Assembly: GCA_003453695.1 (NCBI GenBank)
Contig: DMNK01000102.1
Location: 605 to 10,081 of the forward strand
Length of the DNA: 9,477 bases
Direction of reading: 5' to 3'
Source of the DNA: Acidimicrobiaceae bacterium
GTDB lineage: Bacteria > Actinomycetota > Acidimicrobiia > Acidimicrobiales > UBA8190
Of the stretch, positions 1-6,284 are shown in pieces. The notes under the pieces are model-generated. The model saw nothing but the letters and a program-made list of their open reading frames with translations, was not told where the DNA came from and did no database searches. Position numbers and translations under genes: made by a program. Position 1 is the stretch's first letter, and the number at the start of each line of letters is the position of its first letter.

Positions 1-2
1 CC

Positions 3-1394
3 CCCCCCCCCCGCCGCATCGGGCCCGGTGCCGACTGGCACGGTGACCCTGCCGGGGTGCTCGTGCTCGTCCCCTCCCGCCATGCCGCCGAGGAGCTGTC
101 GGCCAGGTTGCGGCGAAGCGGGAGGCCGGTGGCGCTGCTCCCCGAGCAGTGGGCCCTGGCCCGTGCCGGCGGTGTGGTCGCCGTCGGCACCCGGTCGGCG
201 GCCTGGGCGCCGCTGTCCTCGGTCGCCGCCGTCGTGGTCCTCGATGCCCACGACCAGAGCTACCACGAGGAGCGTGCCCCCACGTGGTCCGCCTGGGAGG
301 TCGCCTGTGAGCGGGCACGGCGTGACGCCGCGCCCTGCGCCCTCGTGACTCCGTGTCCCACCCTCGACGTCCTCGGCGCCGGTCGACTGGTGGTCGGCTC
401 GCGTCGTCACGAGCGCAGCGGCTGGGCGTCGGTCGAGGTGGCGGACCGCCGCCACGACGATCCGCGCTCCGGGCTGTACTCGCCTCGTCTGGTGGAGCTC
501 GTCCGATGGGCGGCGGCCGGTCACGGCCGGCGGGTGCTGTGCGTGCTCAATCGAACGGGGCGCGCCCGCCTGCTGGCGTGCGCGGCGTGCGGGGAGCTGG
601 CGCGCTGCGAACGCTGTGGTGGCGCCCTCGAACGCCGAGCCGCCGGCGAGCGCCACGGCGAACCCCCGCTGCTGTGGTGCCGGCGGTGCGGCAGCGAGCG
701 CCCCGAGGTGTGCGCCCGATGCGGGTCCACCCGCCTGCGGGCCCTGCGGGTAGGGGTGAGCCGGGTCAGAGAGGAGCTCGAGGCGCTGGCGGGCACCGCC
801 GTCGCCGAGGTCAGCGCCCAGTCCGGCCCGGGCCTCGACGAGGCCGGCCTCGGCGGCCACTCGGTCGTGGTCGGGACAGAAGCGGTGCTCCACCGCCGGC
901 TCGTCGCCGATGCGGTGGCCTTCTTGGACTTCGACGCCGAGTTGCTGGCGCCCCGCCTGCGCGCCGGCGAACAGGCGCTCGCCCTGTTGGCCCGGGCGGC
1001 GGCGGCGCTGCGGCCGCCGGCTGGGGACCGGGCCGGGGCAGGCTCCGACCGGGCGCCCGGCCGGCTCCTCGTGCAGACGCGCCAGCCCCAGCACCCGGCG
1101 CTGTTGGCGGCGCTGCGCGCCGATCCGGCCATCTTGGCCGCCTCCGAGGCGGCCGTCCGGGCCGAGCTGCGCCTCCCCCCGGTCACCGCCTTGGCCGTCG
1201 TGTCCGGCCCGGCGGCCGGCGACTACGGCCGGGGTCTGGCGGCGGCGGCCCCGAGCGGCACCGAGGTCCGGGAGCTTCCCGGAGGGGCGTGGTCGGTGCT
1301 CGCCCCCGACCACGACCGCTTGGCGGGCCTATTGGCAGCGGTGCCACGTCCGACCGGACGGCTGCGAGTCGAAGTCGACCCGGTCCGCGACTAG
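3..1394 (+). CDS. priA: Primosomal protein N' (PriA), helicase-degenerate actinobacterial form, 5' end outside window
   Basis: PriA rebuilds replication forks by loading the primosome at stalled forks. The reading frame is open from the window edge, so the true start lies upstream; the GTG at 57 is only the first start-type codon inside. The helicase-domain block GTRSA...WAPL is recognisable. Eight cysteines in four CxxC pairs (codons at 579, 588, 606, 615, 678, 687, 711 and 720) match the two PriA zinc-binding sites. After these come a GTEAVL block, an FDAELLAPRLRAGEQAL segment and a LVQT..P.HPAL segment, in the order expected of the PriA C-terminal half. The DEAH box has become LDAHD (240-254), and the QVAGRAGR-like motif VI is replaced by an Ala/Arg-rich stretch. 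ATPase/helicase activity is therefore probably lost, as is known for actinobacterial PriA. The Walker A region is outside the window. A 31-nt gap separates it from the aldehyde dehydrogenase gene. Confidence 0.88.
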   Translation, partial: PPPRRIGPGADWHGDPAGVLVLVPSRHAAEELSARLRRSGRPVALLPEQWALARAGGVVAVGTRSAAWAPLSSVAAVVVLDAHDQSYHEERAPTWSAWEVACERARRDAAPCALVTPCPTLDVLGAGRLVVGSRRHERSGWASVEVADRRHDDPRSGLYSPRLVELVRWAAAGHGRRVLCVLNRTGRARLLACAACGELARCERCGGALERRAAGERHGEPPLLWCRRCGSERPEVCARCGSTRLRALRVGVSRVREELEALAGTAVAEVSAQSGPGLDEAGLGGHSVVVGTEAVLHRRLVADAVAFLDFDAELLAPRLRAGEQALALLARAAAALRPPAGDRAGAGSDRAPGRLLVQTRQPQHPALLAALRADPAILAASEAAVRAELRLPPVTALAVVSGPAAGDYGRGLAAAAPSGTEVRELPGGAWSVLAPDHDRLAGLLAAVPRPTGRLRVEVDPVRD

Positions 1395-1414
1395 ACCGTC
1401 AGCGGGGCTGACAC

Positions 1415-1423
1415 AGGGAGGGG
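1415..1423 (+). promoter_or_regulatory. Strong Shine-Dalgarno for the aldehyde dehydrogenase
   Basis: The purine run AGGGAGGGG ends two bases before the ATG at 1426, and its GGAGG core has a 4-nt spacer. It fixes the start at 1426, although the same frame stays open far upstream through priA. No TANNNT box lies immediately upstream, so this gene looks translated from a leadered or priA read-through transcript. Confidence 0.8.
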
Positions 1424-1425
1424 AC

Positions 1426-2871
1426 ATGGCAGCGAGCACCATGACCATCGGCGGCCAGGCCGCCGTCACCGAGCGCACCTTCGGGGTGCGCAACCCGGCC
1501 ACGGGCGAGGTGTTCGCCGAGGCGCCCGAGTGCACGCCGGCGCAGCTGGAGGCGGCCATGGAGGCGGCCGCCAAGGCGTACACCGACTGGAAGCACGACG
1601 AGGACGTCCGTCGCCAAGCGCTGCGGGACATGTCGGCTGTGCTCATGGGCGGCCTCGCCGAGCTGGGGCCGCTGCTCACCGCCGAGCAGGGCAAGCCGCT
1701 CAACGACGCCAACCTCGAGGTGTTCGCCTCGGCCATGTGGTGCACCTACTTCGCCGACCTGGAGCGGCCCCGGGAGGTGATCCAGGACGACGACGAGGCC
1801 CTGGTCGAGGTTGTGCGCCGGCCCCTCGGTGTGGTGGCCGCCATCACGCCGTGGAACTTCCCCTTGAACCTGGCGTTCTGGAAGATCGCGCCGGCACTGC
1901 GCGCCGGCAACACCGTGGTGGTCAAGCCGTCGCCGTTCACGCCTCTCACCACCTTGAAGGCCGTGGAGCTGCTCCAGTCGGTCCTGCCACCCGGCGTCTT
2001 GAACGTGGTGAGCGGTGGCGACGAGCTGGGGGCGGCCATGACGTCGCATCCGGTGCCCCGCAAGATCAGTTTCACCGGCTCCATCGAGTCGGGAAAGAAG
2101 GTGGCGGTCTCGGCCGCGCCGGATCTGAAGCGCGTCACCTTGGAGCTGGGCGGCAACGACCCTGCCATCGTGCTCGACGACGTCGAGGTGGGATCGGTGG
2201 CGGACGGGATCTTCGGCGGTGCCTTCGCCAACAACGGACAGGTGTGCTCGGCCATCAAGCGGGTGTACGTCCCCGAGGCGAAGTACGACGAGATGGTGGC
2301 GGCGCTGGCGGAGCGGGCCCGGGCCGTGCCCGTCGGCGACGGCACCGATCCGGCCAGCAAGCTCGGCCCCATCAACAACGCCCCGCAGTTCGCCCGGGTG
2401 AAGGAGCTCGTCGCCGACGCGCTGGCCGGGGGAGCCATCGCTGCTGCCGGGGGCCGTCCCATGGACCGGCCCGGGTACTTCTTCGAGCCGACGATCCTGG
2501 CTGGCGTGTCCGACGGTGTGCGCATCGTCGACGAGGAGCAGTTCGGCCCGGCGTTACCGGTCATCGCCTACCGCGACCTCGACGACGCAGTGGCCCGGGC
2601 CAATGCCACGCACTTCGGGCTGAGCGGGTCGGTGTGGGGTGCCGACGGTGAGCGCGCCGCCGAGGTGGCCGGCCGCCTCGAGTGCGGCACGGCGTGGGTG
2701 AACGTCCATCTCGCCCTGGCACCCCAGCAGCCCTTCGGGGGCTTCAAGTGGAGTGGAGTCGGGGTGGAGAACGGCCCGTGGGGGCTGGCCGCCTTCACCG
2801 AGATCCAAGTCGTGCACCGCTCCCGCACCGGCAGCGGGCTCAGCCCGGTGACCTCGATGGTCGTCCCCTGA
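1426..2871 (+). CDS. NAD(P)-dependent aldehyde dehydrogenase family protein
   Basis: This is a soluble ALDH-superfamily enzyme of 481 aa that should oxidise an aldehyde to a carboxylic acid. All catalytic residues are visible: Asn144 in PWNFP, Lys167 in VVKPS, Glu240 in LELGGND and Cys274 in GQVCS. The Asn-Lys (23) and Glu-Cys (34) spacings are those of the family. FTGS, EEQFGP and PFGGFKWSG motifs follow in normal order. The overall style (KISFTGS..SGKK, GVE.G..GL) resembles the AldA-like group of actinobacterial ALDHs; the substrate cannot be read from sequence. The position after KPS that usually carries the NAD-ribose-binding Glu is Pro (KPSPFTP), so cofactor preference may differ from classic NAD enzymes. 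The start is set by a strong Shine-Dalgarno. The gene lies between priA and def with no obvious functional tie to either. Confidence 0.92.
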   Translation: MAASTMTIGGQAAVTERTFGVRNPATGEVFAEAPECTPAQLEAAMEAAAKAYTDWKHDEDVRRQALRDMSAVLMGGLAELGPLLTAEQGKPLNDANLEVFASAMWCTYFADLERPREVIQDDDEALVEVVRRPLGVVAAITPWNFPLNLAFWKIAPALRAGNTVVVKPSPFTPLTTLKAVELLQSVLPPGVLNVVSGGDELGAAMTSHPVPRKISFTGSIESGKKVAVSAAPDLKRVTLELGGNDPAIVLDDVEVGSVADGIFGGAFANNGQVCSAIKRVYVPEAKYDEMVAALAERARAVPVGDGTDPASKLGPINNAPQFARVKELVADALAGGAIAAAGGRPMDRPGYFFEPTILAGVSDGVRIVDEEQFGPALPVIAYRDLDDAVARANATHFGLSGSVWGADGERAAEVAGRLECGTAWVNVHLALAPQQPFGGFKWSGVGVENGPWGLAAFTEIQVVHRSRTGSGLSPVTSMVVP

Positions 2872-2930
2872 TCCATCTCGGTGTGGCGACGGGCCCGGCG
2901 CGCCGGCGCCGTGTTCGAGACAGCGGCCGG

Positions 2931-2936
2931 TACCAT
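2931..2936 (+). promoter_or_regulatory. Putative -10 box (TACCAT) for leaderless def transcript
   Basis: TACCAT fits the actinobacterial TANNNT consensus. It ends six bases before the GTG at 2943, which would place the transcription start at or next to the start codon. There is no Shine-Dalgarno before this GTG. No convincing -35 hexamer is seen about 17 bases upstream. The box lies in the 71-nt gap after the aldehyde dehydrogenase gene. Confidence 0.5.
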
Positions 2937-2942
2937 GACCCG

Positions 2943-3545
2943 GTGGCCGGCTACGTCATCCGCACCTACGGCGACCCGGTGTTGCGCCAGCGGGCCCGCG
3001 AGATCGACGACATCGACGGCCGCCTCAAGCAGCTGTCCGACGACATGGTCGAGACCATGTACGCCGCCCCCGGTGTCGGCCTGGCCGCCCCCCAGGTGGG
3101 GGTGCAGAAGCGCCTGTTCGTGTACGACACCGGTGACGGCGAGGGCCCCCGCACCATCGTGAACCCGGTGCTGTCCGAGGCGCGCGGCGAGTGGACCTTC
3201 GAGGAGGGGTGCCTGTCGGTCCCCGGGCTGTCATGGCCGATCGTCCGGCCCAAGGAGGTCCACCTGACCGGCTACGACCTCGACGGCGACGAGGTGTCCA
3301 TCGACGCCGACGAGTACCTGGCGCGCGTGCTGCAGCACGAGGTCGACCATCTCGACGGCGTCCTCCTGGTGGAGCGGCTCGACGAGGACCAGCGCAAGGA
3401 GGCGATGCGCCTCTTGCGCTCCCGCACACTCGACCTCCCCGCCGGAGACCCCGACGGGCTGTCCACCCTGGGCGCACCGGGACGCCGCCACGATCGGGAG
3501 GAGCCACAGCCCCAGTCCCCGTCCGACGGCGCTCCTCGGCTCTGA
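2943..3545 (+). CDS. def: Peptide deformylase
   Basis: It removes the formyl group from the N-terminal methionine of new proteins in the cytoplasm and is an Fe2+/Zn2+ hydrolase. The three signature motifs are intact: GVGLAAPQ (44-51), EEGCLSVP with metal ligand Cys90, and QHEVDH with His132, catalytic Glu133 and His136. With the GTG at 2943 as start, Cys90, His132, Glu133 and His136 fall at the same numbers as in E. coli PDF, which strongly supports this start; the in-frame GTG at 2883 is less likely. The protein is 200 aa, longer than the usual ~170, because of a polar, Pro/Gly/Arg-rich C-terminal tail of about 30 residues. It is followed after 48 nt by fmt, the enzyme that adds the same formyl group. 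A leaderless promoter appears to drive it. Confidence 0.95.
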   Translation: MAGYVIRTYGDPVLRQRAREIDDIDGRLKQLSDDMVETMYAAPGVGLAAPQVGVQKRLFVYDTGDGEGPRTIVNPVLSEARGEWTFEEGCLSVPGLSWPIVRPKEVHLTGYDLDGDEVSIDADEYLARVLQHEVDHLDGVLLVERLDEDQRKEAMRLLRSRTLDLPAGDPDGLSTLGAPGRRHDREEPQPQSPSDGAPRL

Positions 3546-3593
3546 AACCGGACCCGTCCTGCTGACCGAAGCGGGCCCGGGCCGCCACGCCCC

Positions 3594-4496
3594 ATGAGCC
3601 GGCTCGTCTACCTGGGCACACCCGAGCCCGCCGTCCCCCCCCTGGAGGCGCTGGTGGAAGCGGGACACGACGTGGTGCTGGTGGTGAGCAGGCCCGAGGC
3701 CCGGCGCGGCCGGGGGACGCGAGTGTCGCCCAGCCCCGTGGCCTGGGCGGCCGGCCGGCTGGGTCTGAGCGTCACCGACGACCTCGAAGACGTGGCTGCC
3801 TCGGGGGCCGAGCTCGGTGTGGTGGTGGCCTACGGCCGCATCATCCCCGCCCGCCTGCTCGACGCCGTGCCCATGGTGAACCTGCACTTCTCGTTGTTGC
3901 CGCGCTGGCGGGGCGCGGCACCGGTGGAGCGGGCCATCCTGGCGGGCGACGCCGAGACGGGGGTGTGCGTCATGCGGCTCGAGGCCGGGCTGGACACCGG
4001 TCCCGTGCTCGCCTGCCGTCGAGTGGACATGGACGACGAACACGCCGGCGCGCTCACCGAGCGCCTGTCGCGACTGGGCGCCGAGCTGCTCGCCGGGGTG
4101 CTCGAAGACGGCGCCGGCCACATCGGCCCGGGCGAGCCCCAGCGCGGCGAGCCCACCTATGCCGCCAAGATCGATCCCGAGGAGCTGCGCCTCGTGTGGA
4201 GCAGGCCGGCGGCCGAGCTCCATCGGCTGGTACGGCTGGACCGGGCCTGGACGACCTTCGCCGGGCGACGGCTGCGCGTGCTCGACAGCCGGCCGGTGCC
4301 GGAGCCCGGCGCCGGCGGTGCACCCGGCGCCTTGTACGGAACCACCGTCGTGACGGGGGCCGGGGGTCTGGAGCTGCTCACCGTGCAGCCCGAGGGACGG
4401 CGCCCCATGGGCGCCGTCGAGTGGCGGCGCGGCGTGCGCCCCGCGGACGGCGACCGCCTCGGGACGGACCCGGGCGCGCCAGAAGACGGCCGTTAG
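3594..4496 (+). CDS. fmt: Methionyl-tRNA formyltransferase
   Basis: It transfers a formyl group from 10-formyltetrahydrofolate to Met-tRNA(fMet) for translation initiation. At 300 aa it is near the family norm of ~310. The N-terminal Rossmann-like domain begins with RLVYLGTPEPA. The catalytic block NLHFSLLPRWRGAAP holds Asn96 and His98, and LDTGPVL holds Asp134; the 38-residue Asn-Asp spacing equals that of the E. coli enzyme. TYAAKIDPEE marks the switch to the C-terminal tRNA-binding domain (about 187-300). The ATG at 3594 is the only possible start after the def stop. It has neither a clear Shine-Dalgarno nor a TANNNT box, so it is probably translated from the def transcript. def and fmt are in the same frame with no further stop between them. 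The stop codon TAG forms part of the putative rpe -10 box. Confidence 0.95.
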   Translation: MSRLVYLGTPEPAVPPLEALVEAGHDVVLVVSRPEARRGRGTRVSPSPVAWAAGRLGLSVTDDLEDVAASGAELGVVVAYGRIIPARLLDAVPMVNLHFSLLPRWRGAAPVERAILAGDAETGVCVMRLEAGLDTGPVLACRRVDMDDEHAGALTERLSRLGAELLAGVLEDGAGHIGPGEPQRGEPTYAAKIDPEELRLVWSRPAAELHRLVRLDRAWTTFAGRRLRVLDSRPVPEPGAGGAPGALYGTTVVTGAGGLELLTVQPEGRRPMGAVEWRRGVRPADGDRLGTDPGAPEDGR

Positions 4497-4499
4497 GCT
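4494..4499 (+). promoter_or_regulatory. Putative -10 box (TAGGCT) for leaderless rpe transcript
   Basis: TAGGCT matches TANNNT and ends seven bases before the rpe ATG at 4507, so transcription would begin at the A of ATG. Its first three bases are the fmt stop codon. There is no ribosome binding site between the two genes. No -35 element is evident. Initiation by read-through from fmt remains possible as well. Confidence 0.5.
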
Positions 4500-4506
4500 C
4501 GGCCCG

Positions 4507-5181
4507 ATGCTCCGCATCGCCCCATCGCTGCTGTCCGCCGACTTCGGCGGCCTGGCCGAAGCGGTCGGCGAGGTTGCGCACGAGGCGGACTGGCTGCACG
4601 TCGACGTGATGGACGGACACTTCGTCCCCAACCTCACCATCGGGCCGCCCGTGGTGGGGTCGCTGCGGCGGCACTCGGGGCTCTTCTTCGACTGTCATCT
4701 CATGATGACCAACCCCGGCCAGTACCTCGAGGCCTTCCGGGACGCCGGTGCCGACGGCTGCACCGTGCACGTGGAGGTGGGCGACACCGATGCGTTGCTG
4801 CGTCAGATGAAGGACCTCGGCATGCGAGCCGGCCTGGCGCTCAACCCGGACACGCCCTTCGACGCCGTCGCCCCCTTCCTGGCCGAGTGCGATCTGGTGC
4901 TGTGCATGACCGTGTTCCCCGGATTCGGGGGCCAGCGCTTCATGGCCGAGGTGCTGCCCAAGATCGCCGAGGTGCGCGCCGCGCTGGACGGGGGCGGTTG
5001 GCCCGCCGAGCTCGAGGTGGACGGCGGCATCGACGAAGAGACGGCGCCGCTCGTCGTGCAGGCCGGGGCCCGCGTGCTCGTGGCCGGCTCGGCGATCTTC
5101 GGCGACGAGCGACCGTGGGACGCGGCGCGGCGCATACGGGCCGCCGCCGAGAAAGCCCTGCCTGGGGGCACAGTAAACTGA
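4507..5181 (+). CDS. rpe: Ribulose-phosphate 3-epimerase
   Basis: It interconverts D-ribulose-5-phosphate and D-xylulose-5-phosphate in the pentose phosphate pathway. It is a cytoplasmic TIM-barrel metalloenzyme. The 224-aa length is typical. IAPSLLSADF opens the protein. HVDVMDGHFVPN gives metal ligands His31 and Asp33, CHLMM gives His64, and EVDGGID gives Asp172; Asp33 and Asp172 are the expected acid/base pair. The phosphate-binding segments FPGFGGQ and VAGSAIFG are present. The gene lies 10 nt after fmt and 7 nt before ribD. Its substrate or product ribulose-5-phosphate feeds the RibB half of the downstream RibBA, which explains a position beside the riboflavin genes. The rsmB/sun gene often seen between fmt and rpe in actinobacteria is missing here. 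Confidence 0.96.
   Translation: MLRIAPSLLSADFGGLAEAVGEVAHEADWLHVDVMDGHFVPNLTIGPPVVGSLRRHSGLFFDCHLMMTNPGQYLEAFRDAGADGCTVHVEVGDTDALLRQMKDLGMRAGLALNPDTPFDAVAPFLAECDLVLCMTVFPGFGGQRFMAEVLPKIAEVRAALDGGGWPAELEVDGGIDEETAPLVVQAGARVLVAGSAIFGDERPWDAARRIRAAAEKALPGGTVN
5174..5179 (+). promoter_or_regulatory. Putative -10 box (TAAACT) for leaderless ribD transcript
   Basis: TAAACT is a good TANNNT match. It sits inside the last codons of rpe and shares its final T with the rpe TGA stop. It ends nine bases before the ribD ATG at 5189, giving no leader or one of only 1-3 nt. No ribosome binding site and no room for an FMN riboswitch exist between rpe and ribD. No -35 hexamer is obvious. Confidence 0.5.
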
Positions 5182-5188
5182 CCTGGCC

Positions 5189-6283
5189 ATGAACCCGGCC
5201 CAGAACCCGGCGTCCCGTCCGGGCGGGCGGGACGAGGACCTCGCCACCATGCGCCGCGCCCTCGAGCTGGCGGCGGCGGTGCGGGCCCGGACGGCACCGA
5301 ACCCCTGGGTGGGTTGCGTCGTGGTGGGCGCCGACGGCCGGAGCTTCGAAGGCGCCACCCAGCCGCCGGGCGGCCCCCACGCCGAAGCGGTGGCCCTCGC
5401 CGCGGCGGGAGCGGCCGCTCGAGGGGCGACCCTGTACACGACGCTCGAGCCGTGCGCCCACCACGGTCGAACGGCGCCGTGCGCCCAGGCCATTGCCGAC
5501 GCCGGCGTGGCCCGTGTCGTGATCGCCATCGAAGACCCCGACTCGCACGTAGCCGGACGCGGCGCAGAGACCTTGCGGCGCCGCGGCGTCGAGGTGACCG
5601 CCGGGGTGGCCAGCGAGCAGTCGGCGGAGTTGCTTGCTCCGTACCTGAAGCACCGGCGCACGGGGCGGCCGTGGGTGGTGCTCAAGCTGGCGGCGACACT
5701 GGACGGGCGCATCGCCGCCCCTGACGGCAGCTCCAAATGGATCACCGGGGAGGCGGCGCGAGCCGACGCCCAGCACCTGCGGGCCGAGTCCGACGCCGTG
5801 CTGGTGGGAGCCGGCACCGTACGCGTCGACGATCCCCGGCTGACGGTGCGCAGCGACCCGCCTCCCGAACACCAGCCGCTGCGGGTGGTGCTGGGACGGG
5901 CCCCGGAGGGGGCCAAGGTGCTGCCTGCCGTCGAAGCCGAAGGCGATCTCGGGACCCTGCTCGACGAGCTCGGCGGCAAGGGCGTGCTGCAGCTGCTCGT
6001 GGAAGGCGGGGCCCGGGTCGCCCATCAGTTCCACGCCGGCGGCCTCGTGGACCGCTACGTGCTCTACCTGGCTCCGGCCTTCTTCGGCGGTGACGACGCC
6101 CTGCCCGTGTTCCGGGGCCCGGGGGCAGCAGAGGTCGAGGGGCTGTGGCGCGGCCGCCTCGTCTCGGTGCGGAGGCTGGGCGACGACCTGCGCGTCGAGC
6201 TGGCCCCGGCAGCGGCGGCGGGCGCCGAGTCGGAGGGCGTCGTCGACGCCTCGTCGGCCGACGGCGAGCCGGGAGGGGGCTGA
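5189..6283 (+). CDS. ribD: Bifunctional diaminohydroxyphosphoribosylaminopyrimidine deaminase / 5-amino-6-(5-phosphoribosylamino)uracil reductase
   Basis: It carries out the second and third steps of the GTP branch of riboflavin synthesis: deamination of the pyrimidine ring, then NADPH-dependent reduction of the ribose. The N-terminal deaminase domain (about 20-150) has PNPWVGC, the zinc motif PHAE (His64, Glu66) and EPCAHHGRTAPC (Cys89, Cys98). The reductase domain (about 160-345) has KLAATLDGRIA, SKWITG, VDDPRLTVR and LVEGG. Between RVVLGRAPEGAKVLP and DLGTLLD only a few residues remain where many RibD proteins carry roughly 30 more, so this part of the reductase fold is shortened. A Ala/Gly/Asp/Glu-rich tail of about 25 residues ends the 364-aa protein. 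It appears leaderless. The stop is one base from the ribBA start, so the two are translationally linked. Confidence 0.95.
   Translation: MNPAQNPASRPGGRDEDLATMRRALELAAAVRARTAPNPWVGCVVVGADGRSFEGATQPPGGPHAEAVALAAAGAAARGATLYTTLEPCAHHGRTAPCAQAIADAGVARVVIAIEDPDSHVAGRGAETLRRRGVEVTAGVASEQSAELLAPYLKHRRTGRPWVVLKLAATLDGRIAAPDGSSKWITGEAARADAQHLRAESDAVLVGAGTVRVDDPRLTVRSDPPPEHQPLRVVLGRAPEGAKVLPAVEAEGDLGTLLDELGGKGVLQLLVEGGARVAHQFHAGGLVDRYVLYLAPAFFGGDDALPVFRGPGAAEVEGLWRGRLVSVRRLGDDLRVELAPAAAAGAESEGVVDASSADGEPGGG
6271..6279 (+). promoter_or_regulatory. Shine-Dalgarno for ribBA
   Basis: GGGAGGGGG, inside the last codons of ribD, stands 5 nt before the ATG at 6285. It decides the ribBA start, since the frame is open well upstream within ribD. 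It is nearly identical to the site before the aldehyde dehydrogenase gene. Confidence 0.8.
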
Positions 6284-6284
6284 G

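Noticed and set aside
521..1186. Long open frame on the - strand opposite priA
   Set aside because: GC-rich shadow frame: composition dominated by Arg/Ser/Ala/Pro with no domain pattern, while the + strand shows clear PriA motifs across the same bases.
910..1425. Possible N-terminal extension of the aldehyde dehydrogenase in the same frame
   Set aside because: The upstream translation is Arg/Pro/Trp-rich shadow of priA; a strong Shine-Dalgarno and the first family-like residues place the start at 1426.
2872..2942. Small RNA or riboswitch in the 71-nt gap before def
   Set aside because: Apart from the TACCAT box I see no conserved fold, tRNA-like structure or repeat; the gap is too short and featureless to support one.
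3570..3590. GC-rich palindrome (GGCCCGGGCC) between def and fmt as a terminator
   Set aside because: It has no loop and no U-run; perfect short GC palindromes are common in such DNA, and fmt would then have no promoter.
3231..4640. 469-codon open frame on the - strand across def, fmt and rpe
   Set aside because: It crosses three well-supported + strand genes, has low-complexity content and no recognisable motif; long antisense frames are expected at this GC content.
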